Positions 1 to 5,635 of a stretch of 5,810 nt of DNA are shown one piece after another. This DNA comes from CAYWVO01 sp964461835 (GTDB taxonomy: Bacteria; Zixibacteria; MSB-5A5; WJJR01; JAJRUJ01). The position numbers were made by a program, and so were the translations under genes. The stretch spans positions 1 through 5,810 of the forward strand of contig CAYWVO010000084.1 of the NCBI GenBank assembly GCA_964461835.1, in the 5' to 3' direction. A model generated the notes under the pieces. The model did no database searches. It was not told the origin of the DNA and saw only the letters and a list, made by a program, of their open reading frames with translations. Numbering within the stretch: position 1 is the stretch's first letter; each line of letters starts with the position of its first letter.

Positions 1-799
1 GTCGATAAGGTGCGCCATCCTTATGCGCACACCAGGCAGCCATGACCGTATCGGCAAAATTGAGACCAGTGGTAATCGGGACGGTCGGTCGAAAACCCAC
101 CATATAATGATATAAACCGGGAACAGTCACAATCCCCACCCGTACTTCATGAAGGGGCTGTCGGCGAAGATTGACAATCCAGTATTCGATAATCGCGACG
201 TTTTTGGAATGATCATACGACCAGGTGTACGAATTCTGATGTACGCGGATACCGATTGGACGATGACGTTTGCCGACCACCAGATCAGGATTAACAAAGG
301 CCGGATCAGTCAATGTATCATAGTAGACGCACGTGAACTGCTGGGTGGCTCTGGCATCCGGATCAAATAGTGGGCTGTTCGGGTCATCCGATTTCGCGAT
401 TATCTCTCCACCGTTTTCATACGATTCCGGGTACAACTCATTAAGCCAGCTCTCCTGATCCCAAATCTTAACACAATCATGAGCCGTTGTCACCAGCGTA
501 TCATACCCGTAAATCCCCTTGACCAAAGCCCCGACCCACAACGCGGCTTCCACGAAGCTTGCCGATGACAGCGATCCGCTAGAGGTTGCTTCCCAAAAGC
601 GCTCCCCACTTTCGGGATCAACAAGGGGATCCCAGGGTCCACCGGGAGTCCCGATCACTCCCCAGTTCGTCACCGGCAGAGTCAGCGCGCTGGTGCGATG
701 AATTTTGAACGTGGTATACGGAACGTCAGCGAATACCGTCGCGAACTGTGCAAAACTCCCTATTGTTACAAATATGGTAACCGCAATGATTCGTCTCAT
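1..799 (-). CDS. Secreted protein of an FCB-type family, 3' end missing
   Basis: The frame is open from the ATG at 799 to the window edge, giving 266 residues with no stop; the gene continues beyond base 1. Residues 1-24 form a signal peptide: MRR, a hydrophobic run (IIAVTIFVTIG...), then VFA followed by DV as a likely cleavage site. The mature part is rich in Trp, Tyr, Asp and Pro. It shows ALWVGA (86-91), ELYPES (121-126), GEIIAKSDDPNSPLFDPDA (131-149) and QNSYTWSYD (188-196), followed by a beta-strand-like IIEYWIVN. From memory, this motif order is typical of large secreted proteins of Zixibacteria, Marinimicrobia and relatives, which often end in a C-terminal sorting domain; that end is outside the window. 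No enzymatic residues are evident and the function is unknown. The ribosome site is poor: AGGA lies 1 nt from the ATG, with GGGG slightly further upstream. Confidence is high for the gene and moderate for the family. Confidence 0.85.
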   Translation of the reverse strand, partial: MRRIIAVTIFVTIGSFAQFATVFADVPYTTFKIHRTSALTLPVTNWGVIGTPGGPWDPLVDPESGERFWEATSSGSLSSASFVEAALWVGALVKGIYGYDTLVTTAHDCVKIWDQESWLNELYPESYENGGEIIAKSDDPNSPLFDPDARATQQFTCVYYDTLTDPAFVNPDLVVGKRHRPIGIRVHQNSYTWSYDHSKNVAIIEYWIVNLRRQPLHEVRVGIVTVPGLYHYMVGFRPTVPITTGLNFADTVMAAWCAHKDGAPYR

Positions 800-887
800 A
801 TCCTACCCCACAACACCCCCGCATCATCCGGGTGGAATGAGGATTGTGCATCCCTGGGTGCTCGCCTTGGAATCCCCTAAAACCTAT

Positions 888-898
888 TACCTCAGGTA
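888..898. promoter_or_regulatory. 11-bp palindrome upstream of the secreted-protein gene
   Basis: TACCT-C-AGGTA is a perfect odd-length palindrome, about 90 bp upstream of the ATG at 799. On the minus strand it follows a TTGCGA (909-904) that could be a -35 element, but no good -10 lies at the right spacing. It could be an operator for a small dimeric regulator, or chance, since an 11-bp palindrome is short. Confidence 0.25.
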
Positions 899-951
899 GT
901 TTTTCGCAAGGGAAAGTGGGAATTTATTTCCAGGAGATTTGCTAAATGCCC

Positions 952-1160
952 GCGTGGCCCGGCTGGCGTGGCCCTGGGCTTTGCCCAGGGTTTCTAGGAG
1001 CGTTGATTCTGGCCACCAAATCCCATCGCGCCTGGAAACCCTGATCTCCGGGTGCGCGTTGCGCTCCCTCAGATCAGGGCCACACCCGCCGCTGGGGCAG
1101 ACCAGGAGGTCTGCCGCCCACGGGCGGGGAGTCTCGGGCAGGCTAAAGGCCTGCCGCGCA
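952..1160. repeat. GC-rich cluster of four inverted repeats
   Basis: Four stem-loops lie within about 210 bp. (1) CCCTGGGC 972-979 pairs with GCCCAGGG 983-990 (8 bp, TTT loop). (2) CCCTGATCT 1039-1047 pairs with AGATCAGGG 1071-1079 (9 bp); inside it GGG 1050-1052 pairs with CCC 1066-1068 and GCGC 1054-1057 with GCGC 1061-1064 around a GTT loop. (3) GGCAGACC 1096-1103 pairs with GGTCTGCC 1108-1115 (8 bp, AGGA loop), with an outer CCCGCC 1085-1090 / GGCGGG 1123-1128. (4) GGCAGGC 1137-1143 pairs with GCCTGCC 1149-1155 (7 bp). A 9-nt direct repeat GCGTGGCCC occurs at 952-960 and 966-974. The density exceeds what a terminator needs and suggests a composite intergenic repeat or a structured RNA. 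Copies elsewhere in the genome cannot be seen from here. Confidence 0.6.
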
Positions 1161-1174
1161 CACAATCACAGTGA

Positions 1175-1196
1175 AATGTTGCAGTGGAGCAGCATT
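1175..1196 (-). terminator. Hairpin just downstream of the membrane-protein gene
   Basis: AATGTTGC (1175-1182) pairs with GCAGCATT (1189-1196) over 8 positions, including one G-T wobble, around a 6-nt loop. It begins 1 nt after the stop codon of the minus-strand gene. No T-run follows on the minus strand, so it is not a standard intrinsic terminator. It may stabilise the 3' end of the message. Confidence 0.3.
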
Positions 1197-1197
1197 G

Positions 1198-1866
1198 TTA
1201 CTCCAGCACCAACTCTTCATTCTTCAAAAAGACGGCGCGGGAGAAATCACTTTCGGCAGCGATGATGGGAGTGCTGAGTTGTTTGGTCTGTGCCAGGGCA
1301 ATTTTGTCGGGCCAGCGGGAGAGAAAATCAAACAGCGGCATTGAACCCTGATGGATCGGCGTGGAGAAGGTGAGGATCGAATCTTCAACGCTGCCATCTT
1401 CAAAAAACTCTACCGAGGTCAACTTGAAGAATTTCCTGAGGCCAAAGGGCGCGAGCCAGCCGGGCCATTCGATTAACTCGCCGTTGATCCGCATGCGGGC
1501 ATCCCGGACGGGGAACACTTCCACCAGTTCTTCGCCGCGATCACCCCGGGTGGAATAGATGAGGCGCGGCAAGCGGTCGGCCGGGGTGTAGACATCCAAT
1601 GCGCATAACTGCTGGCCGGGGTGGAGGACCTTGTAGCTTCGTAATTGACTGGAAACCCAAAAGATAGGCTGTGCGGCCAGGATAAGGACCAACGCTCCCA
1701 AGGTCGTCAGCAACCGGGCGGTCCCCATCCGGCCCCGCAATCGGCGAGGCGTATAATCCCTGTCGGAGCGCACCCGGTGAATCAAGTGGATTAAGAGTCC
1801 AATCAGGATCAGGCACCCGAAGGAAAACAGGGTCGTGGCCAGGATCGGCAGGGACGTGTTTACCAT
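1198..1866 (-). CDS. Two-TM membrane protein of unknown function
   Basis: This encodes about 222 residues from the ATG at 1866; a TTG two codons upstream (1872) is an alternative start, with a weak AGG 8 nt before it. Two hydrophobic segments are visible: about 6-30 (PILATTLFSFGCLILIGLLI) and about 52-72 (LLTTLGALVLILAAQPIFWV). Between them lies a strongly basic loop (HRVRSDRDYTPRRLRGR). By the positive-inside rule the loop is cytoplasmic and the remaining 145 or so residues face the periplasm or outside. The C-terminal part looks beta-rich. Its RMRINGELIEWPGWLAPFGL followed by RKFFKLTSVEF resembles a pattern I recall from short two-TM proteins sometimes labelled 'cation/multidrug efflux pump' without evidence; I do not adopt that name. 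I see no catalytic or metal-binding motif. The bactofilin stop is 175 bp upstream, so it probably has its own promoter. The gene call is firm and the function unknown. Confidence 0.8.
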   Translation of the reverse strand: MVNTSLPILATTLFSFGCLILIGLLIHLIHRVRSDRDYTPRRLRGRMGTARLLTTLGALVLILAAQPIFWVSSQLRSYKVLHPGQQLCALDVYTPADRLPRLIYSTRGDRGEELVEVFPVRDARMRINGELIEWPGWLAPFGLRKFFKLTSVEFFEDGSVEDSILTFSTPIHQGSMPLFDFLSRWPDKIALAQTKQLSTPIIAAESDFSRAVFLKNEELVLE

Positions 1867-1919
1867 TGACAAAAAGCCGGCCTAAACAACAGTTTCTTGC
1901 AAAAATTCCACTAGCTCAG

Positions 1920-1928
1920 TGTGGATAA
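1920..1928 (-). promoter_or_regulatory. Perfect DnaA-box 9-mer
   Basis: The minus strand reads TTATCCACA, the E. coli consensus DnaA box. Nearby are TTATCAACA (2010-2018, plus strand, one mismatch) and weaker TTCCACA-containing stretches near 1961-1967 and 1991-1997, in a spacer more AT-rich than the flanking genes. One perfect 9-mer can occur by chance, so binding is not established. It could be a titration or regulatory site. Confidence 0.35.
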
Positions 1929-1961
1929 CTCTTCAATAACCGAATTAAGAGTTTTTCTTAT
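1927..1961 (+). terminator. AT-rich hairpin followed by a T-run (plus strand)
   Basis: AACTCTT (1927-1933) pairs with AAGAGTT (1947-1953), with an inner AAT/ATT, and the plus strand continues as TTTCTTATT. The form fits a weak rho-independent terminator reading rightward, but no plus-strand gene ends here. It may block antisense transcription into the bactofilin gene, or it may be chance in AT-rich DNA. Confidence 0.25.
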
Positions 1962-2014
1962 TCCACAGGGAGGCAATAGATTATGCGAATTTCCACAGTA
2001 TTTCTATGCTTATC

Positions 2015-2036
2015 AACACCCTGCTCTGCGGGTGTT
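2015..2036 (-). terminator. Stem-loop after the bactofilin stop codon
   Basis: AACACCC (2015-2021) pairs with GGGTGTT (2030-2036), with a further GC/GC pair inside the loop. It starts 5 nt beyond the bactofilin stop. The stem is strong, but the minus strand continues GATAAGC with no T-run. It is best seen as a transcript 3'-end structure or an imperfect terminator. Confidence 0.45.
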
Positions 2037-2041
2037 CTCCC

Positions 2042-2500
2042 CTATCTCTTCTTTTCGGCGGAAGAGGCTGTCTCTTTAGGGGTTGGAGTGCTTGGAGTTG
2101 AGCTCTGCGGGAGATCCCGTTCTTTGATATCCCCCATATTGCAGTGCCCCTGGAAAACCGAACCCTGCTCGATCGCCAGCGATTTGGTGACGATGTCGCC
2201 GTAAATCACCGACTTGGCCTGCAGCTCGGTTTTCTCGGTGGCGTGAATGTTGCCCCGAATCGTTCCGGCAATGATGGCGTTCTTGGTCTTAATCGATGCC
2301 TCGACCTCACCGGTGTTTCCGATGTTAATGGTGTCGGAGACGTTGATTTCTCCGGTGACTTTACCGTCGATACGCAATGTACCGGTGACATTGAGTTTGC
2401 CGTCGAACACAGAATCTTTTCCAATTACGGTATTCAATTTGTCCCCCCGTGACGTCGTCGGGACCTGTACAGGTTCGTCCTTTTTTTCAAACAAAGCCAT
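2042..2500 (-). CDS. Bactofilin family cytoskeletal protein
   Basis: This encodes 152 residues. Bactofilins polymerise without nucleotide into filaments at the inner face of the membrane and scaffold cell-shape, polarity or peptidoglycan enzymes. The family core is at about residues 22-122. It opens with NTVIGKDSVFDGKLNVTGTL and RIDGKVTGEI, the recognisable bactofilin signature, and continues in short hydrophobic/Gly turns (INIGNTGEVEAS, AIIAGTIRGNIHA, SVIYGDIVT, LAIEQGSVFQG) that fit a right-handed beta-helix. The N-terminal tail starts MALFEKK, similar to the short membrane-targeting tails of the family. The C-terminal tail (129-152) is Ser/Thr/Pro/Lys-rich and probably disordered. The start is set by GGGGGA 7 nt upstream of the ATG at 2500. 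An upstream in-frame ATG at 2713 would run about 100 bp into rarA and add residues unlike any bactofilin. It lies 112 bp after rarA. Confidence 0.95.
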   Translation of the reverse strand: MALFEKKDEPVQVPTTSRGDKLNTVIGKDSVFDGKLNVTGTLRIDGKVTGEINVSDTINIGNTGEVEASIKTKNAIIAGTIRGNIHATEKTELQAKSVIYGDIVTKSLAIEQGSVFQGHCNMGDIKERDLPQSSTPSTPTPKETASSAEKKR

Positions 2501-2501
2501 G

Positions 2502-2521
2502 TGCCTTTCCCCCGTGAGGCA
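2502..2521 (-). promoter_or_regulatory. Bactofilin ribosome binding site in a small hairpin
   Basis: On the minus strand TGCCT (2521-2517) pairs with AGGCA (2506-2502). The 10-nt loop between them contains GGGGGA (2513-2508), the presumed Shine-Dalgarno, 7 nt before the ATG. The AAAGG closer to the ATG is partly in the stem. A 5-bp stem is weak, so a regulatory effect is only possible. The site does fix the start codon at 2500. Confidence 0.4.
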
Positions 2522-2555
2522 AAGCGGGCTGCCGTTACCATCCGCACCAATCGCA

Positions 2556-2584
2556 AATCTAGTGCGACAGGGATGACTCCACAA
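2556..2584 (-). promoter_or_regulatory. Candidate promoter for the bactofilin gene
   Basis: The minus strand shows TTGTGG (2584-2579), a 17-nt spacer, then TAGATT (2561-2556). The -10 matches 4 of 6 consensus positions and the -35 matches 3 of 6, so this is weak. It lies in the 112-bp gap between rarA and the bactofilin gene and would give a leader of about 50 nt. Readthrough from the gltX-rarA operon is an alternative. Confidence 0.35.
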
Positions 2585-2612
2585 CACCTTTTTCCGGTTT
2601 ACGCAGGGAAAT

Positions 2613-3962
2613 CTATGGGGTTCCACTTTCCGGCTTCCTGCCGGTGTTTGATGATCGATCCTCCTTGCGCCGCTTTTCCCACCAGTCCAGGCGCTTGGCA
2701 ATTTCCCGTTCAAAGCCGAATTTGCGGGGATGGTAGAATGCCCGGCTTGCCAGCTCCTCCGGCAAATACCGTTGGTCTACTACCGCGTCCGGGTGATCGT
2801 GCGGATATTGATAATCCTTGCCATACCCTTCGGCCTTCATCAAGCCGGTCGGCGCATTGCGCAGGTGATAGGGCACCGGCAGGGATGGATTCTGGCGCAA
2901 CGTGGTATCCACTGCCTTCTCCGCCTGGTAGAGCGCGTTACTCTTGGGGGCGGTGGCCAGATACACCGCCGCCTCGGCCAGCGCGAGCTCTCCCTCCGGC
3001 GTCCCCAGAAAATGGTAGGCCTCTTTGGCGGCGAGGGCCACGCTCAACGCCTGCGGATCGGCCAGCCCGACATCCTCCGAGGCAAATCGCACCAGCCGCC
3101 GCGCGATATACAGCGGATCCTCCCCGCCCCGTACCATCCGGTACAACCAATACAAGGCGGCGTCAGGATCGGAACCGCGCAGGCTTTTGTGCAGTGCGGA
3201 GATTAAATTGAAATGCTCTTCCCCTGACTTGTCGTACAACTCAGCCTTGTGCTGGAGAAAATCGGCAAGGAAATCGCCAGTGACGGTCACGGTTTTTCCA
3301 GACTCCAGCGGCTGCCGGTTGACCAGAGCGATGCCTTCCACAATCGCTAATGCCCGTCGTGCGTCGCCATTGGCAAACCGGGCAATGTTATCAGCGATCT
3401 CATCAGTGATCACTAATTTGAGCTTCCCGAGACCCCGCTCCCGATCATTGAGTGCGCGAGTAATCAGCGTCTTGAGATGTTCGGGTTGTAATAGATGCAG
3501 CGTGTATACCCGGCAGCGACTCAGCAATGCCGGGATGACTTCAAAGGACGGGTTTTCGGTCGTGGCGCCGACCAGGATAATCGTGCCCTTTTCGACATGG
3601 GGGAGCAAGGCGTCCTGCTGAGCCTTGTTAAAGCGGTGGATTTCATCAACGAATAAAATCGTGCGGCCGCCATCGAACGCCAGACGTTTTTCCGCCCGGG
3701 CAATGGCAAGTCGCACTTCTTTGATCCCGGAGAGGACTGCCGAAAACGGCAGGAAGTCGGATTTCGTTTTGGCGGCGATCACCTGGGCCAGCGTGGTCTT
3801 ACCGGATCCCGGCGGTCCCCAGAACAACAGGGAGGTGATCGATCCCTGGTCAATCGCCTGCCGGAGCGGTTTACCCTCCCCCACCAGGTGTTCCTGCCCG
3901 ACAAATTCATCCCAGTCGCGGGGACGCAATCTGGACGCCAGCGGTTCCGGGGAATCAAGCAT
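2613..3962 (-). CDS. rarA: Replication-associated recombination protein A (AAA+ ATPase)
   Basis: This encodes 449 residues, the usual size for RarA/MgsA, a tetrameric clamp-loader-like ATPase acting at stalled replication forks. Visible in order: RLRPRDWDEFVGQEHLVG (11-28, typical N-terminus), Walker A GPPGSGKT (49-56), Walker B ILFVDEIHRFNKAQQDALL (102-120, with the family-specific IHRFNKAQQD), sensor 1 GATTEN (132-137), arginine finger in SRCR (around 149), and sensor 2 GDARRAL (199-205). The C-terminal tetramerisation region begins near KSLRGSDPDAALYWL (259-273) and includes RGGEDPLYIARR; PNKFG-like HPRKFGFE lies near the end. All ATPase residues are intact. The start is the ATG at 3962, one base after the gltX stop (TGA-G-ATG), with GAGGA 11 nt upstream inside gltX. 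An upstream ATG at 4064 lies within gltX and adds unrelated residues. The layout implies translational coupling to gltX. In E. coli rarA lies next to another synthetase gene, serS. Confidence 0.97.
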   Translation of the reverse strand: MLDSPEPLASRLRPRDWDEFVGQEHLVGEGKPLRQAIDQGSITSLLFWGPPGSGKTTLAQVIAAKTKSDFLPFSAVLSGIKEVRLAIARAEKRLAFDGGRTILFVDEIHRFNKAQQDALLPHVEKGTIILVGATTENPSFEVIPALLSRCRVYTLHLLQPEHLKTLITRALNDRERGLGKLKLVITDEIADNIARFANGDARRALAIVEGIALVNRQPLESGKTVTVTGDFLADFLQHKAELYDKSGEEHFNLISALHKSLRGSDPDAALYWLYRMVRGGEDPLYIARRLVRFASEDVGLADPQALSVALAAKEAYHFLGTPEGELALAEAAVYLATAPKSNALYQAEKAVDTTLRQNPSLPVPYHLRNAPTGLMKAEGYGKDYQYPHDHPDAVVDQRYLPEELASRAFYHPRKFGFEREIAKRLDWWEKRRKEDRSSNTGRKPESGTP

Positions 3963-3963
3963 C

Positions 3964-5451
3964 TCAGGTGCTATCCTCACTGGGAGAAAGGGCGGCAATG
4001 AACTCCCGGGCGCGATCGATGCGCCGCAGGCAGCAATCTTTGCCCAGAATGCTGGTGATATCAAACATACCCGGTCCTTTCGTGCGGCCGGTGAGAGCCA
4101 GGCGCAGGGGATGAATGAAGACGGCGACTTTTTGCCCGCGCTCTTCAGCGAGATTCCGGAGCACCTGTTCGGTGCGCTCTTTGGTAAATTGAGCCTCAGG
4201 CATTGCCGCGTAGGCGTCCCGCACGACCGTCAAGTTATCGATCGCTCCCTGTTTGAGAAAATGTTTTCGCACACCCTTTTGGTCATATTCGAGGTCGCCC
4301 CGGAAATAAAACGCCGCCATGTCGAGGAAATCGGTCAGGAAATGGAGCCGCTCCTGCACCGACTTAACCACCTCAAGCATCCAATGCCAGCGCGCCTCAA
4401 CCTCCAGCCGGGTGGCCAAGCCACTTTCCATAATGAGCGGCAGCAACCGGCGTAGCAGCTCATTGGGATCCATTGCTCGCAGATATTCGCCATTGAGCCA
4501 GGTCAGTTTATCGGTGTCAAAGACCGGATTGGTCGACGTCACACGCTCCAAGCTGAATGCGTTGATTAGATCTTGAGATGGGAGATATTCGCGGTCGTCA
4601 CCCGGTGACCAGCCGAGCAATGCCAGGAAATTGACGAAGGCTTCCGGCAGATATCCCTGTTCACGGTATTCAGTGACCGCCACCGCCCCCCTGCGCTTGG
4701 AGATTTTCTTCTTGTCTTTGCCCAGAATGAGGGGAAGGTGGGCAAACTTTGGCGGCGTGACCCCGAGTCCCGAGTACACATGCAGTTGTTTGAACGTGTT
4801 GGTGATGTGATCGTTGCCGCGAATCACGTGGGAAATTTGCATGTCGGCGTCATCGACCGCGCAGACAAAATTGTAGGTCGGACTATGGTCGCGGCGGACG
4901 ATGACGAAATCGTCCAGTTCGTCATTACCTTTGGTCAATGTGCCCAGAACCAGATCATCGAAGGTTGATACACCCTCTTCAGGGAGCCTTATGCGGATGA
5001 TTTTCGGGGTGCCTTCCGCATCCAATCTGGCGCGTTCGTCGGCGGTCAAATTCCGACAATGCCGATCATAGCGCGGGTTTTCACCCCGGGCAGTCTGCTG
5101 CTGACGCATCTGATCCAGCCGTTCCGGCGTGCAGTAGCAATAGTAGGCGTTGCCGTTGTCCAGCAGCCGCTGCGCCGCGGCCCGATAGAGTTCGGTGCGT
5201 TGTGATTGAAAAAACGGCCCCTCGTCCCACTCCAGACCCAGCCAACGGAGTGATTCCTGGATTGATTCCACCATTTCATCGGAGGAACGGCTGCGATCAG
5301 TATCCTCAATACGCAGAATGAAGCTGCCGCCATGATGTCGAGCAAATAACCAGTTGTAAACCGCAGTCCGGGCCGTGCCCACATGGAGATGCCCGGAAGG
5401 AGAGGGGGCAATCCGGACCCGAATCGTGGTGAGTAAGGCGCTGTTAGACAT
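3964..5451 (-). CDS. gltX: Glutamyl-tRNA synthetase
   Basis: This encodes 495 residues, normal for bacterial GluRS, which charges tRNA-Glu with glutamate using ATP in the cytoplasm. The class I signatures are intact: PSPSGHLHVGTARTA (16-30, the HIGH region) and KKKISKR (247-253, the KMSKS region). RIEDTDRSRS (48-57) and EWDEGPFFQSQR (74-85) are also characteristic. C105, C107 and C132, with Y128 and H131 nearby, resemble the zinc-binding CxC...YxxxC site of some GluRS. The GTARTAVYNWLFARHHGG stretch recalls cyanobacterial-type enzymes. The C-terminal half is the helical anticodon-binding region. A true GlnRS is unlikely given the KISKR context and domain layout, but whether it also charges tRNA-Gln cannot be told from the sequence. 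The start ATG at 5451 has AAGGGA 6 nt upstream. It is the first gene of the gltX-rarA operon, with a strong candidate promoter at 5551-5579. Confidence 0.98.
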   Translation of the reverse strand: MSNSALLTTIRVRIAPSPSGHLHVGTARTAVYNWLFARHHGGSFILRIEDTDRSRSSDEMVESIQESLRWLGLEWDEGPFFQSQRTELYRAAAQRLLDNGNAYYCYCTPERLDQMRQQQTARGENPRYDRHCRNLTADERARLDAEGTPKIIRIRLPEEGVSTFDDLVLGTLTKGNDELDDFVIVRRDHSPTYNFVCAVDDADMQISHVIRGNDHITNTFKQLHVYSGLGVTPPKFAHLPLILGKDKKKISKRRGAVAVTEYREQGYLPEAFVNFLALLGWSPGDDREYLPSQDLINAFSLERVTSTNPVFDTDKLTWLNGEYLRAMDPNELLRRLLPLIMESGLATRLEVEARWHWMLEVVKSVQERLHFLTDFLDMAAFYFRGDLEYDQKGVRKHFLKQGAIDNLTVVRDAYAAMPEAQFTKERTEQVLRNLAEERGQKVAVFIHPLRLALTGRTKGPGMFDITSILGKDCCLRRIDRAREFIAALSPSEDST

Positions 5452-5477
5452 TCCGTATCCCTTGCGAAAAATCTCAA

Positions 5478-5492
5478 CCCTGTCCGACAGGG
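5478..5492. promoter_or_regulatory. Palindrome in the gltX leader
   Basis: CCCTGTC-C-GACAGGG is a perfect 7+7 inverted repeat with a single central base, 27-41 nt upstream of the gltX ATG and downstream of its candidate promoter. As DNA it fits a regulator binding site. As RNA it would form a CCCTG/CAGGG stem with a 5-nt loop just before the ribosome site. Confidence 0.4.
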
Positions 5493-5550
5493 AATGAACG
5501 GAATCTATGTGGAAACACCGGATAATGCAAGGTGGGTCGGCGGTGCAGCA

Positions 5551-5579
5551 AATACAGAAGTAACTGCAGGGTTTGTCAA
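5551..5579 (-). promoter_or_regulatory. Sigma70-type promoter of gltX-rarA
   Basis: The minus strand shows TTGACA (5579-5574, all 6 consensus bases), a 17-nt spacer, then TGTATT (5556-5551, 4 of 6). Transcription would start near 5544, giving a leader of about 90 nt before gltX. The -35 lies in the loop of a long inverted repeat and the spacer contains one of its arms (separate entry), so regulator binding there would compete with RNA polymerase. Confidence 0.65.
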
Positions 5580-5593
5580 CGCCTGCAGTTACT
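5559..5593. repeat. 12-bp perfect inverted repeat around the gltX -35
   Basis: AGTAACTGCAGG (5559-5570) and CCTGCAGTTACT (5582-5593) are exact reverse complements. They are separated by 11 nt that can pair further (GTT 5571-5573 with AAC 5578-5580). Each arm holds a CTGCAG palindrome. The arm centres are 23 bp apart, about two helical turns. Because the gltX -35 lies between the arms and one arm fills the -35/-10 spacer, an operator is the simplest reading. A terminator for the upstream small gene is an alternative, as the minus strand continues TCTGTATTT, but the T-run is poor. Confidence 0.6.
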
Positions 5594-5601
5594 CAGTGAA
5601 A

Positions 5602-5627
5602 GGTGGCATTTATGCGCATTAGCCACC
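5602..5627. repeat. Stem-loop upstream of the gltX promoter
   Basis: GGTGGC (5602-5607) pairs with GCCACC (5622-5627) around a 14-nt loop that contains the palindrome ATGCGCAT (5612-5619). On the minus strand TTTC follows the stem. It may be part of the 3' end of the small-peptide transcript or a regulator site. Confidence 0.35.
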
Positions 5628-5635
5628 GCTCCGGT

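Larger units (their letters stand above)
800..1197. other. Gene-free intergenic region, about 400 bp
   Basis: This stretch separates the stop of the membrane-protein gene (1198) from the start of the secreted-protein gene (799). Both genes read leftward. The 800-940 part should hold the promoter of the secreted-protein gene, but I find no convincing -35/-10 pair there. The 950-1160 part is GC-rich and full of inverted repeats (separate entry). The open frames that cross it on both strands (887-1165 minus, 939-1265 plus) give Arg/Pro/Ser-rich, low-complexity products. They look like a by-product of GC-rich repeats without stop codons, not genes. Confidence 0.7.

Noticed and set aside
952..1160. 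Insertion sequence or CRISPR remnant
   Set aside because: There is no transposase frame, no target-site duplication that I can see, and no regular repeat-spacer pattern; the stems differ from one another.
887..1165. 92-codon minus-strand frame across the hairpin cluster
   Set aside because: The product is Arg/Pro/Ser-rich low-complexity sequence with no family resemblance, and the opposite strand is open over the same repeats. This is expected for GC-rich inverted repeats lacking stop codons.
939..1265. 108-codon plus-strand frame
   Set aside because: It runs through the hairpin cluster into the 3' end of the well-supported minus-strand membrane-protein gene and has no ribosome site or recognisable motif.
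1983..2204. 73-codon plus-strand frame preceded by GGGAGG
   Set aside because: The ribosome-site-like GGGAGG is 9 nt from the ATG and the N-terminus is hydrophobic, but two thirds of the frame is antisense to the bactofilin coding sequence and the later residues look like a shadow translation. A short transcript here cannot be excluded.
2501..2713. Upstream in-frame start for the bactofilin gene
   Set aside because: It would overlap the end of rarA by about 100 bp and add 71 residues foreign to the family; the ATG at 2500 has its own ribosome site and begins a typical bactofilin N-terminus.
3963..4064. Upstream in-frame start for rarA
   Set aside because: It lies inside gltX and adds 34 residues absent from RarA proteins. 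The ATG at 3962 gives the normal N-terminus, about 48 residues before Walker A.
2501..4455. Long plus-strand frames opposite rarA and gltX (2501-3211, 2730-3206, 3025-3621, 3625-4455)
   Set aside because: These are antisense shadows of two strongly conserved genes. Their products are Arg/Pro/Ser-rich and match no family.
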